Below, piece after piece: positions 56,076-64,000 of a DNA stretch of 64,000 nucleotides. A program made the position numbers and the translations under genes. The stretch comes from Mesorhizobium sp. CAU 1732. Lineage in GTDB: Bacteria > Pseudomonadota > Alphaproteobacteria > Rhizobiales > Rhizobiaceae. A model generated the notes under the pieces. It was not told where the DNA came from. It saw only the letters and a program-made list of their open reading frames with translations, and made no database searches. Numbering within the stretch: the stretch's first letter is position 1; each line of letters opens with the position of its first letter. The DNA lies in the NCBI RefSeq assembly GCF_039888675.1, contig NZ_JBDQQR010000001.1:3348001-3412000 (forward strand), in the 5' to 3' direction.

Positions 56076-57607
56076 CCCTCCACCCCCGGCAACTCGATGC
56101 CGCGCGCGGCCTTGATGACCGCGCCGGACCGCACCATCGCATTCGCCACCTCCATGTCGGGATGGAAGTGGCGGTCGTCGTCGAGATGCGGCACCTTGGC
56201 CCGCAAGAGCGCACGCACGGCCTCCAGCGGCTCGCTTGAGACAAGCGGCGCATGGAAGTCGCAGCCCTGCGCCGCCGCCAGAAGCTCGATCCCGACGACG
56301 GCGGTCGCGTTCTCGATCATGCCGATCAGCCGCCGCGCACCGTGCGCCGCCATCGAGACGTGGTCTTCCTGGTTGGCCGATGTCGGGATCGAATCCACGC
56401 TGGCCGGATAGGCTTTCTGCTTGTTCTCCGAGACGAGTGCGGCAGCCGTCACCTGCGGGATCATGAAGCCCGAATTCAGGCCGGGTTTCGGGGTGAGGAA
56501 CGCCGGCATGCCGGAAAGCGCGGGATCGACGAGCATGGCGATGCGGCGCTCGGTCAGCGATCCGATTTCGCAGACGGCAAGCGCGATCATGTCGGCCGCG
56601 AACGCCACCGGTTCGGCGTGGAAATTGCCGCCGGACAGCGCGGTGTCGTCCTCGGCAAAGATCAGCGGATTGTCGGTAACGCCATTGGCTTCGGTTTCCA
56701 GCGTATCCGCCGCCTTGCGAAGCACGTCGAGGCACGCGCCCATGACCTGCGGCTGGCAGCGCAGGCAATACGGGTCCTGCACGCGCTCGTCGCCAACCCG
56801 GTGCGATTCGCGGATCGCGCTGCCTTCCATCAGGCGGCGCAGCGTCTCGGCGGTCTCGATCTGGCCGCGATGCTTGCGCAGCGCGTGGATGCGCGGATCG
56901 AACGGTGCGTCCGATCCCTTTGCGGCATCGGTCGAAAGCGCCCCGGTCACCAGCGCCGACTGGTAGAGCACTTCGGCCTCGAAAAGGGCGGCAAGCGCGT
57001 AGGCCGTGGAAAACTGCGTGCCGTTGAGAAGCGCCAGGCCCTCCTTGGCGCCGAGCGTGACCTGCGTGAGCCCGGCAGCCGACAGCCCTTCAGCCGCTGG
57101 GATGCGCCGGCCGTCGAAGAAAACTTCGCCGACGCCGATCATCGCGGCCGTCATATGCGCGAGCGGCGCGAGATCACCCGATGCTCCGACGGAGCCCTGC
57201 GCAGGCACGACCGGAACGACGCCCTTGGCGAGCATGGCTTCCAGCAGGTCGACCGTTTCGATCGCGACGCCGGACGCGCCCTGCGCCAGGCTGGCAAGCT
57301 TGAGCGCCATCATCAACCGCGCCACGCCGATCGGCATGGGTTCACCGGTGCCGGCAGCGTGGCTGAGCACGATGTTGCGCTGGAGGGTCGCCAGATCGGA
57401 GGACGGAATGCGCACACTGGCAAGCTTTCCAAAGCCGGTATTGATGCCGTAGACGGGCTCACCTTTCGACACGATACGCGCGACGGCCTCCGCGCTTGCC
57501 ACGATCAGCGGACGGCAGGCGGCGTCGAGATGCGGAACGGCCCCGCGATAGATCGCGCGCCAGTCACCGAGCGAAACAGTGCCAGGCTTTAGAATGATCG
57601 ACGTCAT
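56072..57607 (-). CDS. hutH: Histidine ammonia-lyase HutH
   Basis: A 511-residue lyase that deaminates L-histidine to urocanate. The Ala142-Ser143-Gly144 triad in [15 protein letters not shown] forms the autocatalytic MIO prosthetic group. [17 protein letters not shown] near residue 51 supplies the active-site tyrosine, and [18 protein letters not shown] near 277 is also typical. The length is normal. ATG 57607 overlaps the hutI stop by four bases, and its own stop overlaps hutG. Confidence 0.97.
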   Translation of the reverse strand: MTSIILKPGTVSLGDWRAIYRGAVPHLDAACRPLIVASAEAVARIVSKGEPVYGINTGFGKLASVRIPSSDLATLQRNIVLSHAAGTGEPMPIGVARLMMALKLASLAQGASGVAIETVDLLEAMLAKGVVPVVPAQGSVGASGDLAPLAHMTAAMIGVGEVFFDGRRIPAAEGLSAAGLTQVTLGAKEGLALLNGTQFSTAYALAALFEAEVLYQSALVTGALSTDAAKGSDAPFDPRIHALRKHRGQIETAETLRRLMEGSAIRESHRVGDERVQDPYCLRCQPQVMGACLDVLRKAADTLETEANGVTDNPLIFAEDDTALSGGNFHAEPVAFAADMIALAVCEIGSLTERRIAMLVDPALSGMPAFLTPKPGLNSGFMIPQVTAAALVSENKQKAYPASVDSIPTSANQEDHVSMAAHGARRLIGMIENATAVVGIELLAAAQGCDFHAPLVSSEPLEAVRALLRAKVPHLDDDRHFHPDMEVANAMVRSGAVIKAARGIELPGVEG

Positions 57608-58836
57608 TGTCCCCTCCAGACGCGTGCATGGAGCGGATTGAAGCCCATGCGATAAACGAGTTCAGCGGGACGCTCGACATCCCAGATGGCGAGATCGGCG
57701 AGCTTGCCGGCTTGCAGCGTTCCGGTTTCCCCGGCGAGGCCAAGGGCCCGCGCGGCCTCGCGGGTCACGCCCGCCAGACACTCCTCGACGGTCATCTGGA
57801 ACAGCGTCGCGCCCATGTTCATGGTGAGCAGCAGCGAGGTGAGCGGCGACGTTCCCGGATTGCAGTCCGTCGCCAGCGCCATCCCGACGCCATGTTCGCG
57901 GAAGAGATCGACCGGCGGCTTCTTCGTCTCGCGAATGAAGTAATAGGCTCCGGGCAGGAGGACTGCGACCGTCCCCGCTTCAGCCATGGCGCGCGCTCCA
58001 GCCTCGTCGGTATATTCGAGATGGTCCGCTGAAAGGGCACCGTAGCGCGCCGCAAGCGCCGCACCGTCGAGGTTGGACAACTGATCGGCATGCAATTTGA
58101 CCGGAAGGCCGAGCGCCTTTGCCGCGTCGAACACGCGGGCGATCTGGTCGGGGGAAAAGGCGATGCCCTCACAGAAGCCGTCGACCGCATCGGCAAGGCC
58201 GAGTTGGGCGATCGCGGGCAACATCTCGCCCGCCACCTTGGCGATGTACCGATCCTTGTCGCCGTCCATCTCCGGCGGCAGCGCATGCGCTCCGAGAAAG
58301 GACGTTCTCACGGTCACCGCCCGCTGGTCGGCGATCGACCGCGCGGCGCGCAGGGATTTCGCCTCGTTCTCGAGGTCGAGGCCGTAGCCGGACTTGATCT
58401 CGATGGTGGTAACACCTTCGGCGATGAGCGCGTCGAGGCGCGGCAGCGTCTGCGCGATGAGGTCCGCTTCGGTCGCACCGCGCAATGCCTTTACCGATGA
58501 AACGATGCCGCCGCCGGCCCGCGACACTTCCTCATAGGAAGCGCCGGCCAGCCGCATCTCGAATTCCGCCGCGCGGTTGCCCGCGTGAACCAGATGGGTA
58601 TGGCAGTCGATAAGCCCGGGGGTGATCAGCCGGCCTTCGCAATCGATGATGTCGGCGCCGGTCAATCCTGCCGGGAGACCGGATTCCGGCCCCGCGAACA
58701 CGATCCGCTCACCGTTCACGGCGACAGCACCGCGCTCGACTATACCGAGGCCAACGGCCTCTTCGGCAAGCGTCGCAAGCTTGGCATTCCGCCACACGCG
58801 AACCCTGTCGTCACCACTTGCGATCGATGCGGACAT
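57604..58836 (-). CDS. hutI: Imidazolonepropionase HutI
   Basis: A 410-residue metal-dependent amidohydrolase ([20 protein letters not shown] near residue 70; [20 protein letters not shown] near 145; [15 protein letters not shown] near 240; [20 protein letters not shown] near 320). It opens imidazolone propionate to N-formimino-L-glutamate. ATG 58836 has GGGAAGAG upstream; 36 further codons upstream are open but run through the promoter and the HutC-type operator. It is the first gene of the minus-strand hut operon. Confidence 0.96.
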   Translation of the reverse strand: MSASIASGDDRVRVWRNAKLATLAEEAVGLGIVERGAVAVNGERIVFAGPESGLPAGLTGADIIDCEGRLITPGLIDCHTHLVHAGNRAAEFEMRLAGASYEEVSRAGGGIVSSVKALRGATEADLIAQTLPRLDALIAEGVTTIEIKSGYGLDLENEAKSLRAARSIADQRAVTVRTSFLGAHALPPEMDGDKDRYIAKVAGEMLPAIAQLGLADAVDGFCEGIAFSPDQIARVFDAAKALGLPVKLHADQLSNLDGAALAARYGALSADHLEYTDEAGARAMAEAGTVAVLLPGAYYFIRETKKPPVDLFREHGVGMALATDCNPGTSPLTSLLLTMNMGATLFQMTVEECLAGVTREAARALGLAGETGTLQAGKLADLAIWDVERPAELVYRMGFNPLHARVWRGQ

Positions 58837-58864
58837 TCTCTTCCCATTTCCATTCGCCCGAAAA

Positions 58865-58878
58865 TATGTATAGACATA
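58865..58878. promoter_or_regulatory. HutC-type operator in the hutI-hutF divergent promoter
   Basis: TATGTATAGACATA is a 14-base dyad with six of seven pairs matching. Known HutC sites in Pseudomonas and Brucella centre on TGTATATACA; this site differs at one central base. It lies 29 bases upstream of hutI and 71 bases upstream of hutF, so one repressor could silence both directions. The hutC gene is part of the plus-strand operon. Binding is inferred from position and motif. Confidence 0.72.
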
Positions 58879-58948
58879 ATCACGACGAGCTTGCAAGCGC
58901 CGCTGCAGACGCCAGTCTGCCGCGCGTGCCCGACAGGAGGACAATCAG

Positions 58949-60319
58949 ATGGACCCAGTGACGTCGCTCTTTGCCGAGCAGGTCCTCCTGCCCTCCGGCT
59001 GGGTGAGCAATGTTCGTATCGGTATTCAGGGCGGCTCGATCGCAACCATAGAGCCGTCGAGCACCCCGCAACCCGGCGACGAGCGTTGCGCTATCCTCCT
59101 GCCCACGGTCGCGAATCTGCACAGCCATGCCTTCCAGCGCGCCATGGCGGGCATGGCCGAGCGGCGCGGGCCATCGGCCGATTCCTTCTGGACCTGGCGC
59201 GAGGAGATGTACCGCCTCGCTTTGTCGATGACGCCGGAACAGGTCGAGGCCGTCGCGACGATGCTCTATGTCGAGATGCTGGAGGCAGGCTTCGGCCGCG
59301 TCGGCGAGTTCCACTACCTCCACCACGACCGCGACGGCGCACCCTACGCCAATCGCGCCGAGATGGCCGAGCGCATCGCTGCCGCCGCTTCCGCCACAGG
59401 CATCGGCATGACGCTCCTGCCCGTCTTCTATGCCCGGTCAGGTTTCGGCGGTGCGCCAGCCGGTGACGGCCAGCGTCGTTTTATCAACGATATCGACGGC
59501 TTCTCACGCCTTGTTGAATCAAGCCGTCAGGCGATCACGCATTTGCCGCAGGCAAACATCGGCGTCGCACCCCACAGCCTGCGCGCGGTGACCCCACAGG
59601 AACTCTCGGCCGTCACGGCGATGACGCCCGACGGCCCGATCCACATCCACATCGCAGAACAGACGAAGGAAGTGGACGACTGCATCGCGTGGTCCGGTGC
59701 GCGCCCGGTGGACTGGTTGCTCGGCAACGCACAGGTCGACGCGCGCTGGTGCCTCATCCATGCAACCCATATGACCGAGGCCGAGACGATTGCGGTAGCG
59801 ACCGCAGGCGCGATCGCGGGTCTCTGCCCTGTCACCGAAGCCAATCTGGGCGACGGCATCTTCAACGGCGCGCTTTTTGCCGAGCACGGCGGGCGCTTCG
59901 GCGTGGGGTCGGATTCGAATGTGCTGATCGGATTAGCGGAGGAACTGCGCCAGCTCGAATATTCGCAGCGCCTCGGCAGCCGCGCGCGCAACGTCATGGC
60001 GAAAGGCGAAGGCTCCACGGGCCGCGCCCTCTTCGACGCCTCCGTGCATGGAGGTTCCGGGGCGCTCGGACGCCCGGCGAGCGGCATCGAAGTCGGTGCC
60101 CCTGCCGACGTCTTCGCGCTCGACGTCTCCCATCCGACGATGGACGGCAAGTCGGGCGACGCGCTTCTCGATGCGTTCATCTTCGCCGGCGCGGCAAAAC
60201 CCGACCGCGTCTGGATCGGCGGGCGCAAGCTGGTCGAAGGCGGCCGCCACGTCCTTCGCGACCGCGCTGAGGCGGGCTACCGCGCCGCGATGCGCGGTTT
60301 GGCGGAGGCGGCAGCGTGA
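58949..60319 (+). CDS. hutF: Formimidoylglutamate deiminase HutF
   Basis: A 456-residue amidohydrolase-superfamily enzyme. LLPTVANLHSHAFQRAMAGM near residue 50 holds the HxH metal ligands, PDGPIHIHIAEQTKEVDDCI near 230 the central histidine, and GGRFGVGSDSNVLIGLAEEL near 315 the catalytic aspartate. It deiminates N-formimino-L-glutamate to N-formylglutamate, feeding HutG. ATG 58949 follows GGAGG. The stop overlaps the GTG start of hutC. Confidence 0.95.
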   Translation: MDPVTSLFAEQVLLPSGWVSNVRIGIQGGSIATIEPSSTPQPGDERCAILLPTVANLHSHAFQRAMAGMAERRGPSADSFWTWREEMYRLALSMTPEQVEAVATMLYVEMLEAGFGRVGEFHYLHHDRDGAPYANRAEMAERIAAAASATGIGMTLLPVFYARSGFGGAPAGDGQRRFINDIDGFSRLVESSRQAITHLPQANIGVAPHSLRAVTPQELSAVTAMTPDGPIHIHIAEQTKEVDDCIAWSGARPVDWLLGNAQVDARWCLIHATHMTEAETIAVATAGAIAGLCPVTEANLGDGIFNGALFAEHGGRFGVGSDSNVLIGLAEELRQLEYSQRLGSRARNVMAKGEGSTGRALFDASVHGGSGALGRPASGIEVGAPADVFALDVSHPTMDGKSGDALLDAFIFAGAAKPDRVWIGGRKLVEGGRHVLRDRAEAGYRAAMRGLAEAAA

Positions 60320-61026
60320 CCACAGAGCCGCGCTCGCTTCACCAGCGCATCCTTGCCGAGATCAGCGCGAAGATCGTGTCCGGCGAATGGCAGCCCGGCC
60401 ACCGGATTCCCTTCGAGCACGAATTGACGGAGATCTATGGCTGCTCGCGCATGACCGTCAGCAAGGCGCTCACGCAACTCGCCAGATCCGGCCTGATCGA
60501 GCGCCGCAAGCGCTCCGGCAGCTTCGTCGCCCGGCCGCGTTCCCAGGCAGCGGTGCTGGAAATCCACGATATCCGCACCGAGGTCGAGGCGCTTGGATTT
60601 CCCTATCGCTACGAGCTTCTGTCCCGGGCCGAGCGCGTCGCGGATACCGAAGACGAGACGGTAGGCTTCATTTCTGGCACGAAGCTCCTCGACATCGTCT
60701 GCCTGCATCTCGCAGGAGACGTCCCGTTCTGCCTGGAGGAACGCATCGTCAGTCTGAAGGCTGTCCCCAACATCCAGGCCGAGCGCTTCGACGAGATCGC
60801 GCCCGGCCCATGGCTTCTCAGCCACGTGCCGTGGAGCGAGGCGGAGCATGCCATCCGCGCCGTCAATGCCGATCGCCATATGGCGAGGCGTCTTGGCGTT
60901 CCGAGCGGCGCAGCCTGTCTGGTCGTGGAGCGTCGCACCTGGACAGGCGGCCTGCCCGTCACGCGCGTGAAGCTGACCTATCCCGGTTCCAGCCACGCCG
61001 TCGTCGCCCATTTCGCGCCGTCATAG
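60316..61026 (+). CDS. hutC: Histidine utilisation repressor HutC (GntR/HutC family)
   Basis: A 236-residue repressor. An N-terminal GntR winged helix (RILAEISAKIVSGEWQPGHR, then CSRMTVSKALTQLARSGLIE) is followed by a UTRA ligand domain (CLEERIVSLKAVPNIQAERF; RRLGVPSGAACLVVERRTW). HutC is released by urocanate in known systems. The start is GTG 60316 within a GTGA overlap with hutF, so repressor and enzyme are coupled, giving autoregulation through the operator at 58865-58878. Confidence 0.95.
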   Translation: MTTEPRSLHQRILAEISAKIVSGEWQPGHRIPFEHELTEIYGCSRMTVSKALTQLARSGLIERRKRSGSFVARPRSQAAVLEIHDIRTEVEALGFPYRYELLSRAERVADTEDETVGFISGTKLLDIVCLHLAGDVPFCLEERIVSLKAVPNIQAERFDEIAPGPWLLSHVPWSEAEHAIRAVNADRHMARRLGVPSGAACLVVERRTWTGGLPVTRVKLTYPGSSHAVVAHFAPS

Positions 61027-61036
61027 CCGTGCCTCG

Positions 61037-62530
61037 TTAGCCGGTCGCCTCCTCGCGGTTCCCGCGCAGCCGCGAATAGAGGATTGACCCCCAGATCAGC
61101 ACGAGCACGGCAAACAGGACCGCCGCGATCGGACGTTCGACGAAGGTCAGGAAGGATCCGTCCGACTTGATCATCGTCGTGACGAACGTCCTCTCCACCA
61201 GCGGACCGATGACGATGCCCAGAATGCACGGCGCGATCGGAATATCGTTCTCTTCCATGAAGAAGCCGAGCACACCGAACACCAGCATCAGGATGATGCC
61301 GTAGGCGGCGTTGTTCGACGCGAACGCGCCGACGATGCAGAAGACGAGGATGATCGGCATCAGGATCGACCGCGGCGCCTTCAAAAGCCCCTTTGCCAGC
61401 TTGATGACCAGCCAGCCCAGCGGGATCATCAGGACGTTGGCGAGGATGAAGATGAGGAAGACCGCGTAGATCGTCTGCGGGTTGAACAGGAAGAGCGTCG
61501 GGCCGGGGTTCAGGCCTTTGACGTAGAGGACGCCGATAACAATCGCCGTGATCGTATCCCCCGGTATGCCGAAGACCAGTGCCGGAACCCATGCGCTCGA
61601 AAGAGACGCGTTGTTCGAGGACGTTGCCTCCACCACCCCTTCAAGATGGCCGGTGCCGAACTTTTCAGGCGTCTTTGAGAAGCGCCGGCTCACCGCGTAG
61701 CTGACATAGGCTGCAACGTCGGCACCTGCGCCGGGAAGGATGCCGATCGCGGTTCCCGTGAGATTTCCGCGCAATTGCTGGCGCCAATAGCGGGTGAACA
61801 TCCCGCCCCAATTGCCGAAGATGTTGCCGACCTTCACCTGGACGTTTTCCCAGGCGGGAGCGCCGGCGGCGACGGTTCGCATGACCTCCGAGACGGCGAA
61901 CAGACCGATCATGGCCGGGATGAAATCGATACCCGCCATCATTTCCGTCGAGCCGAAGGTGAAGCGGGGCACGCCCGCGGGATTGTTCAGTCCGACCGTC
62001 GCGACGAAGAGGCCGATCAGCAGGCTGATCATGCCCTTGACGGGCGACTGCGCGCCGAGAAACACGGCGCATGTCAGGCCCAGCAGGGCCATCCAGAAAT
62101 ACTCCTGCGAGGAGAAGCTGAGCGCCACTTCTGCCAGCGCGGGCGCGGCGAAAATCAGTACAAACGTGCCGAAGAGACCACCGATGGCCGAGAACAGCAC
62201 GCAGGCGCCCAGGACCGTTTCGGCCTCGCCCTTGCGGGTCATCGCGTAGGCTTCATTCGCATAGGCGGCGGAGGCCGGAGTGCCGGGGATACGCAACAGC
62301 GCTCCGGGAATGTCACCTGCGAAAATCGCCATGGCGGCGCATGTCACCATCGCACCGACCGCCGGTATCGGGTCCATGAAGAAGGTGAGCGGCACCAGAA
62401 GCGCGGTCGCCATCGTGGCGGTAAGGCCTGGAATCGCGCCGACGAGAAGGCCGAACAGCGCAGCCGACGCGACCGTCAGGATCACCGGCCAGGTCGCCAC
62501 GAGTTGGAATGCTTGGAAAATTGCGTCCAT
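61037..62530 (-). CDS. tctA: Tripartite tricarboxylate transporter permease, TctA family
   Basis: A 497-residue integral membrane protein with about twelve hydrophobic segments, the standard TctA length. Signature stretches are LLVGAIPGLTATMATALLVP near residue 28, AGDIPGALLRIPGTPASAAY near 70 and GNLTGTAIGILPGAGADVAA near 255. ATG 62530 is preferred; the longer open frame upstream is a shadow of tctB. It is the last gene of tctC-tctB-tctA and ends ten bases from the convergent hutC stop. The substrate (tricarboxylates or other acids) is not readable. Confidence 0.95.
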   Translation of the reverse strand: MDAIFQAFQLVATWPVILTVASAALFGLLVGAIPGLTATMATALLVPLTFFMDPIPAVGAMVTCAAMAIFAGDIPGALLRIPGTPASAAYANEAYAMTRKGEAETVLGACVLFSAIGGLFGTFVLIFAAPALAEVALSFSSQEYFWMALLGLTCAVFLGAQSPVKGMISLLIGLFVATVGLNNPAGVPRFTFGSTEMMAGIDFIPAMIGLFAVSEVMRTVAAGAPAWENVQVKVGNIFGNWGGMFTRYWRQQLRGNLTGTAIGILPGAGADVAAYVSYAVSRRFSKTPEKFGTGHLEGVVEATSSNNASLSSAWVPALVFGIPGDTITAIVIGVLYVKGLNPGPTLFLFNPQTIYAVFLIFILANVLMIPLGWLVIKLAKGLLKAPRSILMPIILVFCIVGAFASNNAAYGIILMLVFGVLGFFMEENDIPIAPCILGIVIGPLVERTFVTTMIKSDGSFLTFVERPIAAVLFAVLVLIWGSILYSRLRGNREEATG

Positions 62531-62541
62531 GGCTGCGCCTC

Positions 62542-63012
62542 CTACCAGGGCATTCGCGGCATGACCCCGAAAGGCAGCGGCACGAGGAGCAAGGTGCGAA
62601 AGATGTAGTCGGTCAGAAGGGTGGCGCCGATGGCGAAGGCGATCGACTTCCACCACGAGACGCCCAGGAGCCTGAATAGTATGAGGAGGATCGCCGTCGA
62701 TGTCGGGATGAAGCCGACCGGCCGCGCCAGCACGATATAGGCGATGACGCAGAGGATCGTGATGAGCACGGCCGTCAGCGCGCCGGGCTTGCGCGTCCAC
62801 TCGGTGCGCATGACCAGCGGTGTCGGGCTCGCGCGAAATCCTGAAACGAGCAGGACGATCGCGCAGACGACGAAACCGCCCGAGATCAGAAGGGGAAAGG
62901 TCGCCGCGCCATAGCGCTGGCCTGGAATCGCGGGAAATCCATATGCGTAAACTCCCATCGCCAGGCCCAGCATGAGCAGGATGGCGCCGAGCATCGTGTC
63001 GCTTAGTCTCAT
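62542..63012 (-). CDS. tctB: Tripartite tricarboxylate transporter small permease, TctB family
   Basis: A 156-residue membrane protein with four hydrophobic segments (TMLGAILLMLGLAMGVYAYG; FPLLISGGFVVCAIVLLVSG; ALTAVLITILCVIAYIVLAR; AILLILFRLLGVSWWKSIAF). TctB pairs with TctA. It lies 11 bases before tctA and 91 bases after tctC. Confidence 0.92.
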   Translation of the reverse strand: MRLSDTMLGAILLMLGLAMGVYAYGFPAIPGQRYGAATFPLLISGGFVVCAIVLLVSGFRASPTPLVMRTEWTRKPGALTAVLITILCVIAYIVLARPVGFIPTSTAILLILFRLLGVSWWKSIAFAIGATLLTDYIFRTLLLVPLPFGVMPRMPW

Positions 63013-63068
63013 CAGGTCCTACCATCGCCGCAGGTGATCTGCGGGTTCGAAGCGAATGCGGGTGGACC

Positions 63069-63084
63069 GCCCGGATATCCGGGC
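63069..63084. terminator. Palindrome between tctC and tctB (possible attenuator)
   Basis: GCCCGGATATCCGGGC is a perfect 16-base palindrome, 19 bases after the tctC stop in the 91-base gap. As RNA it gives a six-base GC stem with a short loop and no U-run, so it is more likely an RNA-stabilising or attenuating hairpin than a full terminator. Its position parallels the hairpin after the other binding-protein gene at 40645. Confidence 0.45.
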
Positions 63085-63103
63085 AGTCCGGTGCCGGAAG
63101 GCC

Positions 63104-64000
63104 TTACTGGGCCAGTCCCACCGCGCGCATCGTGTCGCCGAGCGACTTGTCGACTTCACCCATGAAGGTCCCGAAGTCGGCCCCCGCGGCCCAACGGATG
63201 CCGAAGCCCTGTGCGCCCATGAACTCCTTGTACTCGTCACTGTTGTAGACGGTCTCGAGCGCCTCGATCAGGCGAGCGGAGACGTCTTCCGGCATGCCTT
63301 GCGGGCCCACGATGCCGCGCCATGCGCCGATCTTCCAGTCGGAGCCGATCGCTTCGGAAAGTGTCGGGACATCGGGAAACAGAGCGGCGCGCTCGGCCCC
63401 CATCAGGCCCAGCGACTTGACGCGACCCGCGTCGATCAGCCCACGCGCTTCCACGAGAGAGCAAGGCACCAGGTTGACGCCGCCGGCCATCATGTCCTGA
63501 AGACCGGACGCCGCGCCTTCGCTCGGCACCCACGGCACTTTGGCGGGATCGATACCGCGATCGTTGAGGAGACCCGCGATGGCGAGATGCCAGATGCCGC
63601 CCTGCCCCGTACCGGAGGCGCGGAACGTGCCTGCCGGCGACGCCTCGATCGCCGCAAGAAGCGATTCCAGCGTGTCATATTCGGAATCTGCCAGAACCTG
63701 GACGCCCGCCGCATCCTCGTTCATCAGCGCCAGCGGCGTATAATTCTCCCATGTCAGTTCCGTCAGGCCCTGCCAGTGCATCATGCCGATTTCCACGGTC
63801 GCGATGCCGATCGTGTAGCCATCGGGCTCGGCTTCGGCGATGGCCGAGTGTCCGACAACGCCGGAGCCGCCGGTCCGGTTGGTGACGCTCACCGGCTGCC
63901 CGAGCACGCGTTCGAGCCCCGCGCCGATGATCCGCGCGGTCGCGTCCGTGCCGCCACCCGCGCCCCAGGGCACGATCAACGAAATTGGCCTGTCCGGATA
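63104..64000 (-). CDS. tctC: Tripartite tricarboxylate transporter substrate-binding protein, TctC/Bug family (5' truncated)
   Basis: The frame enters from the right edge as YPDRPISLIVPWGAGGGTDA, the conserved beginning of mature Bug-family proteins. About 298 residues are visible; only the signal peptide is missing. Conserved parts include VTNRTGGSGVVGHSAIAEAE near the N terminus and the PDVPTLSEAIGSDWKIGAWR segment. It delivers an organic acid to TctAB. The open frame has no believable start inside the window; a TTG at 63979 is only a codon within the domain. Confidence 0.93.
   Translation of the reverse strand, partial: YPDRPISLIVPWGAGGGTDATARIIGAGLERVLGQPVSVTNRTGGSGVVGHSAIAEAEPDGYTIGIATVEIGMMHWQGLTELTWENYTPLALMNEDAAGVQVLADSEYDTLESLLAAIEASPAGTFRASGTGQGGIWHLAIAGLLNDRGIDPAKVPWVPSEGAASGLQDMMAGGVNLVPCSLVEARGLIDAGRVKSLGLMGAERAALFPDVPTLSEAIGSDWKIGAWRGIVGPQGMPEDVSARLIEALETVYNSDEYKEFMGAQGFGIRWAAGADFGTFMGEVDKSLGDTMRAVGLAQ

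Overview
The window is high-GC DNA from an alphaproteobacterium, most likely a Hyphomicrobiales (Rhizobiales) member near the Phyllobacteriaceae such as Mesorhizobium or Nitratireductor. That placement is inferred from gene content (pobA-pcaCHGB with an AraC-type regulator, PreTA-type pyrimidine reduction, the five-step hut pathway with HutF and HutG, and a C-terminal helix-hairpin domain typical of rhizobial proteins) and from rhizobial-type intergenic repeats. Coding density is high and most operons are tightly packed, often with 4-base ATGA overlaps. I saw no rRNA, tRNA, CRISPR array, insertion sequence or prophage.

Layout. 1-719: 3' -truncated RTX calcium-binding secreted protein. 902-7632: phenylacetate catabolism (paaX, a TetR regulator, paaK and paaI on the minus strand; a cytochrome P450 and paaZ on the plus strand), with a candidate TetR operator in the divergent gap. 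7636-12668: 4-hydroxybenzoate and protocatechuate degradation (pobA-pcaC-pcaH-pcaG-pcaB, with a divergent AraC/PobR-like regulator). 12689-14860: a luciferase-like flavoprotein, a small conserved hypothetical protein and palindromic repeats, including a 154-bp element with 34-bp terminal inverted repeats.

14871-29479: reductive pyrimidine catabolism. One minus-strand operon runs class III aminotransferase, cupin, beta-ureidopropionase-like hydrolase, CdiI-family immunity-like protein, dihydropyrimidinase, then a NitT/TauT-type ABC importer. It diverges from rutR. A second operon encodes preT, a small secreted protein and preA. Both operons have a RutR-like operator sharing the core TTTGACCGATTG. 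A vapBC module, a 71-residue small protein and an EamA exporter lie between them.

29660-34220: a GFA-type protein, a dimethylglycine/sarcosine dehydrogenase-like flavoprotein and an MttB-family methyltransferase without an internal stop (non-pyrrolysine type), suggesting use of methylated amines. 34428-42336: a small lytic-transglycosylase-like lipoprotein, then a peptide-type ABC importer operon. Its ATPase is a DppD-DppF fusion with a low-complexity linker and a C-terminal helix-hairpin domain; a glyoxalase-fold protein ends the operon. 42735-50280: a PAN-containing alpha-2-macroglobulin (CAEQ thioester) followed by penicillin-binding protein 1C.

50286-61026: a ferredoxin-reductase-like flavoprotein, then histidine utilisation (hutI-hutH-hutG-hutU-YjiH-like carrier-hutD on the minus strand, hutF-hutC on the plus strand) with a HutC-type operator in the divergent promoter. 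61037-64000: a tctCBA tripartite tricarboxylate-type transporter whose binding-protein gene runs off the right edge.

Overall this is a catabolic stretch in which each pathway sits beside its own regulator and transporter. The least expected elements are the CdiI-like gene inside the pyrimidine operon, the helix-hairpin tail on the ABC ATPase, the P450 inside the paa locus and the secreted protein between preT and preA.
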